A stretch of DNA of 64,000 nucleotides, from assembly GCA_902805845.1 (NCBI GenBank), contig CADCUI010000020.1, positions 62,001 through 126,000 on the forward strand, in the 5' to 3' direction. The DNA is from an uncultured Nocardioidaceae bacterium. GTDB taxonomy: Bacteria; Actinomycetota; Actinomycetes; Propionibacteriales; Nocardioidaceae. The notes below the pieces were generated by a model. The model was not told the DNA's origin, did no database searches, and saw only the letters and a list, made by a program, of their open reading frames with translations. Position 1 is the first letter of the stretch. Each line of letters begins with the position of its first letter. The position numbers and the translations under genes are program-made. Shown here piece by piece: positions 29,182 through 38,420 of this stretch.

Positions 29182-30117
29182 TCAACGAGATACCGGGAAG
29201 TGCAGCCGCCACTCCGGGCGGTAGTGCCGTGGCAGCCCGGTCGCCCCCGCGCGCTCGAGGGCGGCCCGGACCCGGTCGAGCGTCTCGTCCGGGCGGCGGT
29301 AGACACCTCGAGCGACCACCGGCACGAGCGTCCACCCCTCGATGTCCATCCACTCCCGCCGCCCGATGTCGTGATCCCACTGGTCGAGGTCCTCGCGGTG
29401 CTGGCGCCCGTCGTACTCCACGATCACCTTGAGCTCGCGGTAGCAGAGGTCGAAGCGGTACCTCACCCGCCCGTCCGGCCACCACACCTTCACGTTGACC
29501 TCCGGCTCAGGGAGCCCGGCCAACACCAGCAGCAGGCGCACCCTCGTCTCCATCGGAGAGTCGACGTCGCGGCGTACCAGGCCTGCTGCTCGTCCGGCCA
29601 GCGCACGCACGCTCCGCGGCGCCGCTGCAGCAGCGTGGATGAGCTCCTCCGGGTCGGCCCGGTGCCAGCGGACGAGGTGGTCCCCCGCGACGACGAGGTC
29701 CACGAGTCCCAGGTGCTCGACCAGCTCACAGAAGAGCGCCGCCGGCGTCGAGACCCGCAACCCGTCGACCACCCGGACCACGGCGCCTGGCTTGGGCAGG
29801 TGGTGACGAAAGAGCCCCGGCCGTCGGCGGTCCTGACGCCTCAGCACGGTGACGTGCTCGGGACCGGACAACGAGACCGGCACCCGGTACACGCGAGCGG
29901 CGCTGAGGTGGCTGGCATACGCGGACGGGGGATGGACGAGCAGTGCCGCCTCGACCAGCACTCGCGGCGTGACCTCGAGGGAGCGATGGATGTAGACCCC
30001 GTGGAAGATGCGGTGGAACTCGGGGCCTTCGAGGAGGGCGGGAGTCACGCCCGCCGCCAGGGCCCCCGCTCGGGTGAAGGGTGCTCGGAGCTCCAGCCGG
30101 CCGGTCGCGCGTAGCAC
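29182..30117 (-). CDS. DUF559/Vsr-type endonuclease-fold protein with AbiEi-like N-terminus
   Basis: The roughly 311-residue product ends in a PD-(D/E)XK-like domain of the DUF559 kind: [23 protein letters not shown] gives the D...ExK-type core (about residues 215-240), followed by the W...D..R region and EGWTLVPVV. The N-terminal 100 residues ([16 protein letters not shown]... HGVYIHRSL) resemble the winged-helix part of AbiEi-like proteins. This two-part family is common in actinobacteria with no settled function. I chose GTG 30117; the frame stays open to 30276 and the true start is uncertain. There is no toxin partner next to it. Both flanks carry the same palindromic repeats with a 52-bp period, which is the most unusual thing about the gene. 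Confidence 0.75.
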   Translation of the reverse strand: MLRATGRLELRAPFTRAGALAAGVTPALLEGPEFHRIFHGVYIHRSLEVTPRVLVEAALLVHPPSAYASHLSAARVYRVPVSLSGPEHVTVLRRQDRRRPGLFRHHLPKPGAVVRVVDGLRVSTPAALFCELVEHLGLVDLVVAGDHLVRWHRADPEELIHAAAAAPRSVRALAGRAAGLVRRDVDSPMETRVRLLLVLAGLPEPEVNVKVWWPDGRVRYRFDLCYRELKVIVEYDGRQHREDLDQWDHDIGRREWMDIEGWTLVPVVARGVYRRPDETLDRVRAALERAGATGLPRHYRPEWRLHFPVSR

Positions 30118-30217
30118 CGGTGCAGTCTGCGCCGAGACGGTCAGGACGCGTGCGTCCTCTCCACAGGGTGCCGGTGGTGCGGTGCCGGTGGTGCCGTCGC
30201 GGTGCGACCTGGACTTC

Positions 30218-30284
30218 AGCGCACCGGTGCGCCGTTCTCGGGTCCGACAGGGCGGACGAGGCCGAACATCGCGCACGAGTGCGC
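30218..30284. repeat. Two palindromes with 52-bp spacing upstream of the DUF559 gene and fbiC
   Basis: GCGCACCGGTGCGC at 30218-30231 and the variant CGCGCACGAGTGCGCG at 30269-30284 have centres 52 bp apart, the same period as the array at 29050-29171. The sequence after the first copy also contains GTCCGAC, as in that array. They lie between the divergent DUF559 and fbiC genes, so they could also affect either promoter. Confidence 0.7.
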
Positions 30285-30354
30285 GGATCTCACGCCGACC
30301 TGCCTCGCGGGCGGCACGTCAGGCGGTCCGTGGGGCGGCAGATACCCTCGGACG

Positions 30355-33018
30355 GTGACGGACGCCCCCACCACGCAGCAGGTGCGCCGCGCCCTCGCCC
30401 GGGTACGACGGGGCGCCCCCCTCGATGTCGCCGAGGCGACCGTGCTGCTCTCCGCGACGGGCGACGACCTGCACCAGCTGATGACCGCCGCGGCCCGGGT
30501 GCGGGACGCCGGTCTGGTCGCCGCCGGTCGCCCGGGAACGATCACCTACTCCCCCAAGGTGTTCATCCCGCTGACGCACCTGTGCCGGGACCGCTGTCAC
30601 TACTGCACCTTCGTGACGGCGCCCGGCCGACTGGCCGCCGAGGGCAGGGCGCCGTACCTCTCCCCCGACGAGGTGGTCGCGCTCGCCGCGGACGGCGCGC
30701 GGCTGGGCTGCACCGAGGCGCTGTTCACCCTCGGCGACCGCCCCGAGGACCGGTGGCCCGAGGCGAGGACCTGGCTCGACGAGCACGGCTACGACTCGAC
30801 GCTGGACTACGTCCGCGCGATGGCCATCAGGGTGCTCGAGGAGACCGGACTGCTGCCCCACCTCAATCCCGGCGTCATGTCGTGGGCGGAGATCAACCGG
30901 CTCAAGCCGGTGGCGCCGTCGATGGGAATGATGCTCGAGACCACGTCGACGCGGCTGTTCACCGAGAAGGGACAGCCGCACTTCGGCTCCCCCGACAAGG
31001 ACCCCGCCGTCCGGCTGCGGGTGCTCGAGGACGCCGGCCGGCTCTCGGTGCCGTTCACGACGGGGATCCTCGTCGGCATCGGGGAGACACCGGCAGAGCG
31101 GGCCGAGTCGGTGTTCGCCATCCGGCAGGTCGCCCGCCGTCACGGCCACGTGCAGGAGGTGATCGTCCAGAACTTCCGGGCGAAGCCGGGCACCGCGATG
31201 CGCTCCTCCGCCGACGCCGGCCTCGACGAGCACCTCGCCGCGATCGCCGTGGCCCGGCTGGTGCTCGGTCCGAGGATGAGGGTGCAGGCACCGCCCAACC
31301 TCGTGGACCTCGACGAGTGCCGGGCGCTGATCGACGCCGGCATCGACGACCTCGGCGGCGTCTCCCCGCTGACCCCCGACCACGTGAACCCCGAGCGCCC
31401 CTGGCCGTCGCTCGACCGGCTCCGTGACCTCACGGCCGACGCCGGCTTCGTGCTGCGGGAACGGCTCACCGTCCACCCCGAGTACGTGCGCGCCGGCGAG
31501 CCGTGGCTCGACCCCCGGCTCCACCCTCACGTCACCGCGCTGGCCGCCGAGGACGGGCTGGCCCGCCGCGGCGTACGGCCCGAGGGCCTTCCCTGGCAGG
31601 AGCCCGACGGTGGCTTCTCCGCCCACGGCCACGGCACCGGCCGCACCGACCTCCACCGGTCGATCGACACCACCGGTCGCAGCGCCGACCGCCGCGCCGA
31701 CTTCGACGACGTCTACGGCAATTGGGACGACCTGCGCGAAGCGGCCGCGGCGGCCGGGCACGGGGACGCCGCCGCCGCGGGCGTGGATGGGACTGGCCCC
31801 CCCGGAGCGACGGAGGAGCGGAGGGGGTGGTTGCCCGCGGCGGGGGTGGCACTGGGACCGGACGTCGTGACCGCTCTCCACCAGGCGGAGAGCGACCCGA
31901 GCAGGCTGACCGACCAGCAGGCACTGCTGCTCATGACGGCCGAGGGCCCCGCCCTGGAGGAGGTACGCCGCATCGCCGACGGCCTCAGGCACGAGGTCAA
32001 CGGCGACGACGTCACCTACGTCGTGAACCGGAACATCAACTTCACCAACATCTGCTACACCGGCTGCCGTTTCTGCGCCTTCGCCCAACGCCGTACCGAC
32101 GCCGACGCCTACTCGCTCAGCCTCGAGCAGGTGGCCGACCGGGCACAGGAGGCATGGGTCCTCGGCGCCACCGAGGTGTGCATGCAGGGCGGCATCGACC
32201 CGGAGCTTCCCGGCACGGCGTACTTCGACCTGGTCACCGCGGTGAAGCGACGCGTCCCCGAGATGCACGTCCACGCGTTCAGCCCGATGGAGGTCGTCAA
32301 CGGCGCAGCCCGCACCGGGCTCTCGATCGAGGACTGGCTCCGCAAGGCGCGGGAGGCCGGGCTCGACACGGTGCCGGGGACCGCCGCGGAGATCCTCGAC
32401 GACGACGTGCGGTGGATCCTCACCAAGGGCAAGCTGCCCACCAGCGCCTGGGTCGAGGTGATCACCGCAGCGCACCGGCTCGGCATCCGCAGCAGCGCGA
32501 CGATGATGTACGGCCACGTCGACCAGCCGCACCACTGGGTGGCGCACCTCCGTGTCCTGCAAGGGATCCAGGACGCGGCGTCGGATCACGGGAGCGGCGG
32601 GTTCACCGAGTTCGTCCCGCTGCCGTTCGTCCACACCAGCGCGCCGATCTACCTCGCGGGCATTGCCCGACCCGGCCCGTCGCTGCGGGACAACCTTGCG
32701 GTGCACGCGGTGAGCCGGATCATGCTGCACGGCCGCATCCCCAACATCCAGACCTCGTGGGTGAAGCTCGGCGTCGAGGGCACCCGGCTGATGCTGCAGT
32801 CGGGGGCCAACGACCTCGGCGGCACGCTGATGGAGGAGACGATCTCCCGGATGGCCGGCTCCGAGCACGGATCGGCGAAGACCGTGGCCGAGCTGACCGA
32901 CATCGCGGCCGGCGCCGGTCGGCCGGTGCGCGAGAGGACCACGACGTACGGCGACGTGGCGGGGAGATGGTCGGGGCGGCCGGCGCCACGGACCGCGGTC
33001 GCGATCACGCCTGCCTGA
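30355..33018 (+). CDS. fbiC: 7,8-didemethyl-8-hydroxy-5-deazariboflavin synthase (fused CofG-CofH)
   Basis: The 887-residue fusion makes the deazaflavin chromophore Fo of coenzyme F420 from tyrosine and a ribityl-uracil precursor. It holds two radical-SAM centres: CofG CRDRCHYC with C77, C81 and C84, and CofH CYTGCRFC with C567, C571 and C574. A 50-residue Ala/Gly-rich linker around residue 480 joins the halves. FbiC is the actinobacterial form; many other bacteria and archaea have separate proteins. The GTG at 30355 is chosen because upstream sequence is not conserved-looking and carries the palindromes. F420 made here could serve reductases elsewhere. The gene is followed by a 10-bp hairpin. 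Confidence 0.97.
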   Translation: MTDAPTTQQVRRALARVRRGAPLDVAEATVLLSATGDDLHQLMTAAARVRDAGLVAAGRPGTITYSPKVFIPLTHLCRDRCHYCTFVTAPGRLAAEGRAPYLSPDEVVALAADGARLGCTEALFTLGDRPEDRWPEARTWLDEHGYDSTLDYVRAMAIRVLEETGLLPHLNPGVMSWAEINRLKPVAPSMGMMLETTSTRLFTEKGQPHFGSPDKDPAVRLRVLEDAGRLSVPFTTGILVGIGETPAERAESVFAIRQVARRHGHVQEVIVQNFRAKPGTAMRSSADAGLDEHLAAIAVARLVLGPRMRVQAPPNLVDLDECRALIDAGIDDLGGVSPLTPDHVNPERPWPSLDRLRDLTADAGFVLRERLTVHPEYVRAGEPWLDPRLHPHVTALAAEDGLARRGVRPEGLPWQEPDGGFSAHGHGTGRTDLHRSIDTTGRSADRRADFDDVYGNWDDLREAAAAAGHGDAAAAGVDGTGPPGATEERRGWLPAAGVALGPDVVTALHQAESDPSRLTDQQALLLMTAEGPALEEVRRIADGLRHEVNGDDVTYVVNRNINFTNICYTGCRFCAFAQRRTDADAYSLSLEQVADRAQEAWVLGATEVCMQGGIDPELPGTAYFDLVTAVKRRVPEMHVHAFSPMEVVNGAARTGLSIEDWLRKAREAGLDTVPGTAAEILDDDVRWILTKGKLPTSAWVEVITAAHRLGIRSSATMMYGHVDQPHHWVAHLRVLQGIQDAASDHGSGGFTEFVPLPFVHTSAPIYLAGIARPGPSLRDNLAVHAVSRIMLHGRIPNIQTSWVKLGVEGTRLMLQSGANDLGGTLMEETISRMAGSEHGSAKTVAELTDIAAGAGRPVRERTTTYGDVAGRWSGRPAPRTAVAITPA

Positions 33019-33095
33019 GCGGACTCGATCTGCGCCTTCTCGGCATGTCGGACGTGTGAGCGGGATCACATGGGGTGACCCTGGTGATGAGGTGT

Positions 33096-33124
33096 CGAGG
33101 GACCTCGCGGCTCCAGGTCCCTCG
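33096..33124. terminator. 10-bp stem-loop between fbiC and the 2H phosphoesterase gene
   Basis: CGAGGGACCT and AGGTCCCTCG pair perfectly around a nine-base loop. It starts 78 bases after the fbiC stop and ends 17 bases before the GGAGGAG ribosome-binding site of the next gene, so it may terminate fbiC or sit in the leader of the downstream gene. Confidence 0.55.
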
Positions 33125-33154
33125 GCCACGCCGTGACCCGGGAGGAGAGAGCCG

Positions 33155-33835
33155 GTGCCGATGCACACGGTCTGGCCGGAGGTGGAGACCTTCCAGGACC
33201 ACTCGACCTGGCGGCCCGACTGGACCCCTGAGCGCATCTGTCTCTACTGGTACCTCACGTTCGAGGACCAGCCGGAGGCAGCGAGCGTCGCCGCCCGGGC
33301 TGCCGGCAATTTGAGCCGGCTGCCCGTCATCTATCAGGTGCCGCCGCGGTGGCTGCACCTGACGCTGTGCGACATCGGCTTCCTGGACCAGATCACGACC
33401 GACCAGCTGGAGCAGCTCACCGATGCGGTCTCGGTGGCGTTGCGCGACCAGCCCCACCTGTCGCTGACGCTGGGACCGGTGCTGCCGTTCGACGACGCCG
33501 TGACCTTGGCCGCCACTCCCGAGGACGACCTACGACAGCTGTGGAGCCGCGTCGCCGACGCGATGCTCTCGGCCGGCCTGGCTCCGGAGCACCATTCCCT
33601 GGACGCCTTCCGGCCGCACGTCACGCTCGGCTACCTGAACCGGCGCACCGACACCCGCACGGTGTGGGACGCCCTGGGCGACCCGTCGGCTCGGGAGTCG
33701 CTCACGGTGGACCGGCTGACGCTCGCCGCGGTGGGCCGGCGGGACGGGCACTACCAGTGGGACTGCGGCGCGGTCATCTCCTTCGGTGACGATGGCGAGA
33801 TGTTGAGCACGACCGGCAACGACTCGACCCCGTAG
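33155..33835 (+). CDS. 2H phosphoesterase (2'-5' RNA ligase family)
   Basis: The 226-residue protein carries the two HxT motifs that define 2H phosphoesterases: H68-L-T70 in WLHLTLCDIG and H155-V-T157 in FRPHVTLGYLNRR. The family includes bacterial 2'-5' RNA ligase/cyclic phosphodiesterase (ThpR) and enzymes acting on cyclic nucleotides; the substrate here is open. GTG 33155 follows GGAGGAGAG by 6 bases; ATG 33161 is an equally good start. The last 85 bases overlap the convergent cytochrome P450 gene, so the C-terminal 28 residues (after about QWDCGAVISFGD) may be a recent extension. Confidence 0.85.
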   Translation: MPMHTVWPEVETFQDHSTWRPDWTPERICLYWYLTFEDQPEAASVAARAAGNLSRLPVIYQVPPRWLHLTLCDIGFLDQITTDQLEQLTDAVSVALRDQPHLSLTLGPVLPFDDAVTLAATPEDDLRQLWSRVADAMLSAGLAPEHHSLDAFRPHVTLGYLNRRTDTRTVWDALGDPSARESLTVDRLTLAAVGRRDGHYQWDCGAVISFGDDGEMLSTTGNDSTP

Positions 33836-35061
33836 ACGATCGACCGTTCGCGGAAGGCGAGGTCGTCGACGGCAGGCCTGAGGTCGGGGAACCGCCGGGC
33901 CAGGGCAGGGAACGCGATCCGCAGCTCCATGCGCGCGAGCTCCGCGCCGACACAACGGTGGAACCCGTGACCGAAGGCGAGCTGCCCGGCCCGGACGGGT
34001 CGCTGAGGGTCGAAGTGCCCGTCCATCCCCACCCGTGGGTCGCGGGCGGCGCCGGCGAGGTGGCACATCACGACGTCGCCGGCCGCGATCCGGCGGCCGC
34101 CGAGCTCGAGCGGCGCCTTCGCGAACCTCGGGAAGGCCACCTGCACGACGCTGAGGTAGCGGAGCAGCTCCTCGACGGTGGGGTCCACGGACGAGGGGTC
34201 GGTGGCCAGTCGCCGGTAGTGGTAGGGGTGCCCGAGGAGGACGGCGGTGCCGAGGGCGAGCATGCTCGCGCTGGTCTCCAGCCCACCGGTGAACGCGCCG
34301 TCGGCGAGTCCGGCCAGGTCGAAGTCGCTGACCTCGTCGCCGCGCTCACGGATGATCTGCCCGACCAGTCCGTCCCCGGGGTCGATGCGCTGACGCGCCA
34401 CGAAGTCGCGGAGGTGCTCGCGCGATCCCGAGATCGCTCCGACCACGCCTGCACCGCCGTACGTCACGTCGAAGCGGGCGGAGGCCAGCGACCGGAACAC
34501 GTCCCGCTCCTCGGCGGGTAGCCCGAGGAGCTCGCAGATGACCTGGAAGGGGACCGGGAACGCGAACTCCCGCACGAGGTCGGGCTCGTCGCCCGCTGCC
34601 GCCAGCGCGTCGAGCCGCTCCTCGACGATCGCGGTGATCCGGGGCCGGAGCCGCTCCAGCCGTCGCATGGTGAACTCGGGAGTCAGCAGCCGGCGCAGCC
34701 GCGTGTGGTCCGGCGGGTCGGTGAACCCCAGGCCACCGATGTCCCCGGACTCGGCGTCGCCGCTGCGGCCGAAGAGGGGGCGGATGTCGTTGCTGAAGGC
34801 AGTGGTGTGGGCGAGGACCTGGCGGACCTCCGGGTCACCGGTGACGAGCCAGACGTTGATGCCGAGGAACGAGGTCAGCTTCTGGACCGGTGCGTCCTCG
34901 CGCAGCCGCCCCAGCCGTCGGCTCGGGTCGAATCCCTGGCGGAGCAGGGGCCACGTCAGCCGGTCGGGCACCCGGTCGACCTGGGACAGGTCGACCGGAC
35001 CCACGCGACGGAGCAGGCCTCGCCGCACCACGGTCTGCACCTGAGACGTGATGCGTCCCAT
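33751..35061 (-). CDS. Cytochrome P450
   Basis: The 436-residue protein is a soluble bacterial P450. The heme-ligand loop FGHGFHRCVGAEL has C370; the I-helix segment GAFTGGLETSASML has Glu-Thr in place of the common Asp/Glu-Thr oxygen-activation pair; the K-helix ExxR is EELLRYLSV. ATG 35061 is chosen over upstream frame extension, which is low-complexity. The C-terminus runs about 17 residues beyond the usual end (after SLPVVLN) into the convergent 2H phosphoesterase gene. The substrate is unknown and no ferredoxin is adjacent. It lies downstream of the carbohydrate operon but after a 235-bp gap, so it is probably a separate unit. Confidence 0.95.
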   Translation of the reverse strand: MGRITSQVQTVVRRGLLRRVGPVDLSQVDRVPDRLTWPLLRQGFDPSRRLGRLREDAPVQKLTSFLGINVWLVTGDPEVRQVLAHTTAFSNDIRPLFGRSGDAESGDIGGLGFTDPPDHTRLRRLLTPEFTMRRLERLRPRITAIVEERLDALAAAGDEPDLVREFAFPVPFQVICELLGLPAEERDVFRSLASARFDVTYGGAGVVGAISGSREHLRDFVARQRIDPGDGLVGQIIRERGDEVSDFDLAGLADGAFTGGLETSASMLALGTAVLLGHPYHYRRLATDPSSVDPTVEELLRYLSVVQVAFPRFAKAPLELGGRRIAAGDVVMCHLAGAARDPRVGMDGHFDPQRPVRAGQLAFGHGFHRCVGAELARMELRIAFPALARRFPDLRPAVDDLAFRERSIVYGVESLPVVLNISPSSPKEMTAPQSHW

Positions 35062-35296
35062 GGCGGTCCCCTTTGCTCGAGGATGGGCCGGCGGGTCCGC
35101 CCCCGGCTGCCGATGGCTCAGTGTAGGGACGCAGACCGGGCCAACCCCGGTGAACAACCCAAGCGGGACATCTGCCGACAAAGGTCCCGGGACTTTCGCC
35201 CCGGAGGGGCGGGACAGGGTGACGGAAGGCATGCCGCGAGGGAGGACCAAGGGCCGCCTCGGGACACCGAACCAGCGAGCGCGACGACGACCGCCG

Positions 35297-36994
35297 TCAC
35301 GGCGTCGTGGAGGGCCTGACCCAGGCGTATCCCCAGGGCCCGAGGGTCAGCGGCTCGACGGCCCGGCCGGTGAGGACGTCCCGCCCGTGCACGGTCGGGA
35401 GCGTGAGGCTCTGCCCCGTCACGTTCGCGACGCAGAAGAGCTCGTCGGGCGTGCCCGCCGCCCGGCGCAGCGCGACGACGCGGTCGTCGAGGGACACCAC
35501 CTGCTGGGTTCCGTACGGCGAGAAGGCTTCGTGCCGCCGGCGTACGTCGAGGAGGTGACGCATCCCGTCGAAGACCGCGCGACGTCGGCCGTCGAGGCGC
35601 AGCTCGTCGAGGAGCCGGTCGGCGTCGAGCATCGCTCGGTTGATGCGACGGTTGATCCGGCTGGTCGCCATGCCCTCGTGGTCCGGCGCGGAGCCGACCA
35701 GCGAGTGGTAGTAGATCGCCGGGATGCCGAGGAAGGCGCAGAGGATGCTGTGGGCGGCCAGTGCCTTGGCGGCGACGATGCCGGCGTCGCGCGCCTCCTC
35801 CGGAGTGCACAGGGCATCGAGGTAGCTCAGGTTCAGCTCGTAGACCGTCCTGGTCCCGTCGGGCCGGACGGCCATCGACACCCCGCCGCCGTGCGCGCGG
35901 GTCCGGTCGACGAGCGCCGCGCGCTCGTGGTCGTCCAGGATCCCCTCGGTCGCCCGCAGGCCGATGCCGTCATGGCTGGCGAGGAAGTTGAACCAGGTGG
36001 CCGTCCGGCTCACCGGCCCCACGCCGGACGCCCAGCCGGTGAGCCGCGCCGAGGAGCCGGACACGAAGGAGTGCAGCACCAGCGGAGGCAGCGCGAACTG
36101 GTAGACGAGGTGGGCCTCGTCGCTGCCGTCGCCGAAGTAGGAGATGTTCTCCTCGTGCGGCACGTTGGTCTCGGTCAGCAGCCGTGCCCCGGGAGCGACG
36201 TGCTCGACCACGGCGCGCCAGAGCTTGATGACCGCGTGCGTCTGCGGCAGGTGGAGGCAGGTGGTGCCGGACTCCTTCCACAGGAAGCCGATCGCATCCA
36301 GCCGGATGGCGGAGGCGCCTCTGGCCAGGTAGCCGAGCAGCACGTCGGTCAGCTCGAGAAGGGTGGCCGGGTTGCGGACGTCCACGTCCACCTGGTCCTC
36401 ACCGAACGTGGTCCAGGCCCAGGCCGTCGAGCCGTCGGGACGGTCGAAGGGGTGGAACAGGGGTGTGGTGCGCGGCCGGGTGACGCGCGAGACGTCGAAG
36501 TCGGGATCCCGCTCGAGGTAGAAGCCGTCGCGTCCCGGCTGCCGGGCCAGCCACCCGGTGAACCACGGGCTGCTGCTCGAGGTGTGGTTGGCGACGAAGT
36601 CGAACATCAGCGCGTAGTCCTCGGCGAGCCTCCCCACGTCGTCCCACGTGCCGAGGTCCGGGTTGACCACGCGGTGGTCGACCACGGCGAAACCGTCGTC
36701 GGAGGTCCAGGGGAACATCGGGAGCAGGTGCACGTCGCTGATCACGTCGCCCACCTGCTCGTGCAGGAAGGCGGCGAGCGTGTGCAACGGGGTCTCGCCA
36801 TGACGGCGGATCCCCTCCCCGTAGGTGATCAGGCAGGCCGTGCGGTGGGTGGGGAGCGCCAGGTGCCGGCGCCGGAGCAGGTCGGCGTACTGCTCGGCCA
36901 ACGCCACCACCCCCCGGCACGCCTCGGCGTGCTCCTCGGGGTAGAGCAGCTCGAGGAGCGGCGAGATCCGTGTCGCCAACCGGTCGGCCGTCAC
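35297..36994 (-). CDS. GH13 subfamily-18-type sugar phosphorylase (sucrose/glucosylglycerate phosphorylase-like)
   Basis: The 565-residue protein is a GH13 enzyme of the sucrose-phosphorylase group, which breaks alpha-glucosides with phosphate to alpha-glucose 1-phosphate. Catalytic residues are nucleophile D233 (AIRLDAIGFLWKESGTT), acid/base E275 (LLTETNVPHEENI) and D342 (FLASHDGIG). The segment GFLWKESGTTCLHLPQTH is typical of the YcjM-like sugar phosphorylases rather than of alpha-amylases; members act on sucrose, sucrose 6-phosphate, glucosylglycerol or glucosylglycerate. It is the last gene of a seven-gene operon, with a GTGA overlap to the GH36 gene. There is no signal peptide, so it acts on imported sugar. 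The exact substrate cannot be decided here. Confidence 0.88.
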   Translation of the reverse strand: MTADRLATRISPLLELLYPEEHAEACRGVVALAEQYADLLRRRHLALPTHRTACLITYGEGIRRHGETPLHTLAAFLHEQVGDVISDVHLLPMFPWTSDDGFAVVDHRVVNPDLGTWDDVGRLAEDYALMFDFVANHTSSSSPWFTGWLARQPGRDGFYLERDPDFDVSRVTRPRTTPLFHPFDRPDGSTAWAWTTFGEDQVDVDVRNPATLLELTDVLLGYLARGASAIRLDAIGFLWKESGTTCLHLPQTHAVIKLWRAVVEHVAPGARLLTETNVPHEENISYFGDGSDEAHLVYQFALPPLVLHSFVSGSSARLTGWASGVGPVSRTATWFNFLASHDGIGLRATEGILDDHERAALVDRTRAHGGGVSMAVRPDGTRTVYELNLSYLDALCTPEEARDAGIVAAKALAAHSILCAFLGIPAIYYHSLVGSAPDHEGMATSRINRRINRAMLDADRLLDELRLDGRRRAVFDGMRHLLDVRRRHEAFSPYGTQQVVSLDDRVVALRRAAGTPDELFCVANVTGQSLTLPTVHGRDVLTGRAVEPLTLGPWGYAWVRPSTTP

Positions 36995-38364
36995 GACGCA
37001 TCCCTGGCCTGTGCGCGCTGTGCCCGCTCGCTCGCGGCCAGCCCGGCACCGGCCCGGAGGCGCTCGAGGGGGAACGGGGACGGGTCCCCGCCCTCACCGA
37101 GGAGGTCACGGACGACGCGCAGGCCCCACTCGTCCAGCTCGGCCACCCGGTCGGAGAACGAGGGCAGCCCCCCGTAGGTCACGGCGGCCTCCGCCCACCG
37201 TCCGCGCTCGGAGTACGACGGCCGGGCAACCAGGCAGTCCGGGTCGTTGACCCAGAAGCGGCCCTGCTGCCAGGCTCGCGCCGCCACGGGCATCAGGCCA
37301 CGGAGACCTGTCGACCCGTCCTCACCACCCGCGTGGAAGGTGTCCGGGGAGACCCGCATCGCGTCCACGAGCCCCACGCTGGGAAGGAGCGGCGCGCCGC
37401 AGCCCACCAGGTAGACGTCGGGCCCCACCGCCTCACGCACCAGCGAGAGCCCGGAGCGGTAGGCCTCCGTGCCCGTCAGGTCCTCGTGGCGCGCTCCCGG
37501 CACCGCGGCGCCGTAGAGGAAGTCGAGCTTGAGGTAGCTGATCCCGAGGTCGACGATCCGCCGGAGCACGTGGGCGAGCAGCTCCCGGACGCCCGGATGG
37601 GTGACGTCCAGGCCAACCAGCTGCTGGCCCCAGTTGCGCCCGGCGTCGCCGACCAGCCAGTCCGGGTGCTCGCGGGCGAGGGTGGTCCGACTGCCGACGA
37701 GGAAGGGAGCGAGCCAGAGCCCGGCTCGTCGACCTGAGCTCCGGATCTCGTCCACCAGGGCCGGCAGTGACCCGAACCGCTCCGCGACGCCGAGCCCCTC
37801 GCCGAGTCCCGGGCTCCAGCCGTCGTCGACCTGCACCACGTCGACCGGCAGGTCGTGCGCGTCGATCGCCCGGAGGTTCTCCAGGACGTGTGCCGACGTC
37901 ACCTCCTCGAAGTAGCGGTACCACGAGCACCACACCGTCGGAGGAGCACCGGGCGCAGCGCTGCCGACCCGACGTGCGAACCAGTCGCCGTACGCCGCCA
38001 GGGCGGCCTCACCTCCGTCGGCACTGCTCGTGGACTGCACCTCTCCGTTGCAGCGGACCACCAGGTGGTCCCCGACGAGCTCCGTCCACAGGGTCGGCAC
38101 GGACCCGAGGTCGCCGGCGCCGTAGCAGCGGGCAGGCTCCCCTCCGCCGGGGTCCACGACCAGCACGCCCTCGGCCTGTACGCCGGTCGGGGCGATCGGC
38201 GTGCCCGGGCGGTACCGCATGGTGTGCTGCCAGTCGGAGCCCGGGGCGAGGCTGGTGCCGTCCACGGGGTACCAGGTCGCGGGGCTCCAGCTCTGCCAGC
38301 CCTCGGCGTAGACGCGGCCCGTCGTCGGGTCGACCCGGACCTCGTCGACGACCTTGCCCGGCAT
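36991..38364 (-). CDS. GH36-family alpha-galactosidase-like glycosidase
   Basis: The 457-residue protein has the GH36 (melibiase) catalytic barrel. The nucleophile is in SYLKLDFLYGA (D281), the acid/base in DAMRVSPDT (D341), and DVVQVDDGW and PPTVWCSWYRYF mark the barrel. It is shorter than typical alpha-galactosidases (about 700), having only a small N-terminal beta part, and lacks a signal peptide. I chose ATG 38364, preceded by CGGAGG; an upstream GTG at 38424 overlaps the Gfo/Idh stop and would add 20 residues encoded by a 12-bp repeat (AACCCGGG). Family members hydrolyse or transfer alpha-galactosides; the linkage for this one is unknown. It shares an operon with the sugar transporter. 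Confidence 0.85.
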   Translation of the reverse strand: MPGKVVDEVRVDPTTGRVYAEGWQSWSPATWYPVDGTSLAPGSDWQHTMRYRPGTPIAPTGVQAEGVLVVDPGGGEPARCYGAGDLGSVPTLWTELVGDHLVVRCNGEVQSTSSADGGEAALAAYGDWFARRVGSAAPGAPPTVWCSWYRYFEEVTSAHVLENLRAIDAHDLPVDVVQVDDGWSPGLGEGLGVAERFGSLPALVDEIRSSGRRAGLWLAPFLVGSRTTLAREHPDWLVGDAGRNWGQQLVGLDVTHPGVRELLAHVLRRIVDLGISYLKLDFLYGAAVPGARHEDLTGTEAYRSGLSLVREAVGPDVYLVGCGAPLLPSVGLVDAMRVSPDTFHAGGEDGSTGLRGLMPVAARAWQQGRFWVNDPDCLVARPSYSERGRWAEAAVTYGGLPSFSDRVAELDEWGLRVVRDLLGEGGDPSPFPLERLRAGAGLAASERAQRAQARDAS

Positions 38365-38420
38365 CTCGCCCCTCCGCTGCTCGCCCCTCGGGTTCCTCCC
38401 CGGGTTCCTTCCCGGGTTCC

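Noticed and set aside
29182-30276. Type IV AbiEi/AbiEii toxin-antitoxin pair
   Set aside because: The N-terminus is AbiEi-like, but the neighbouring genes are an ABC exporter and fbiC, with no nucleotidyltransferase toxin.
30319-33237. Long antisense frame over fbiC
   Set aside because: It mirrors the codon pattern of fbiC and shows no recognisable motif.
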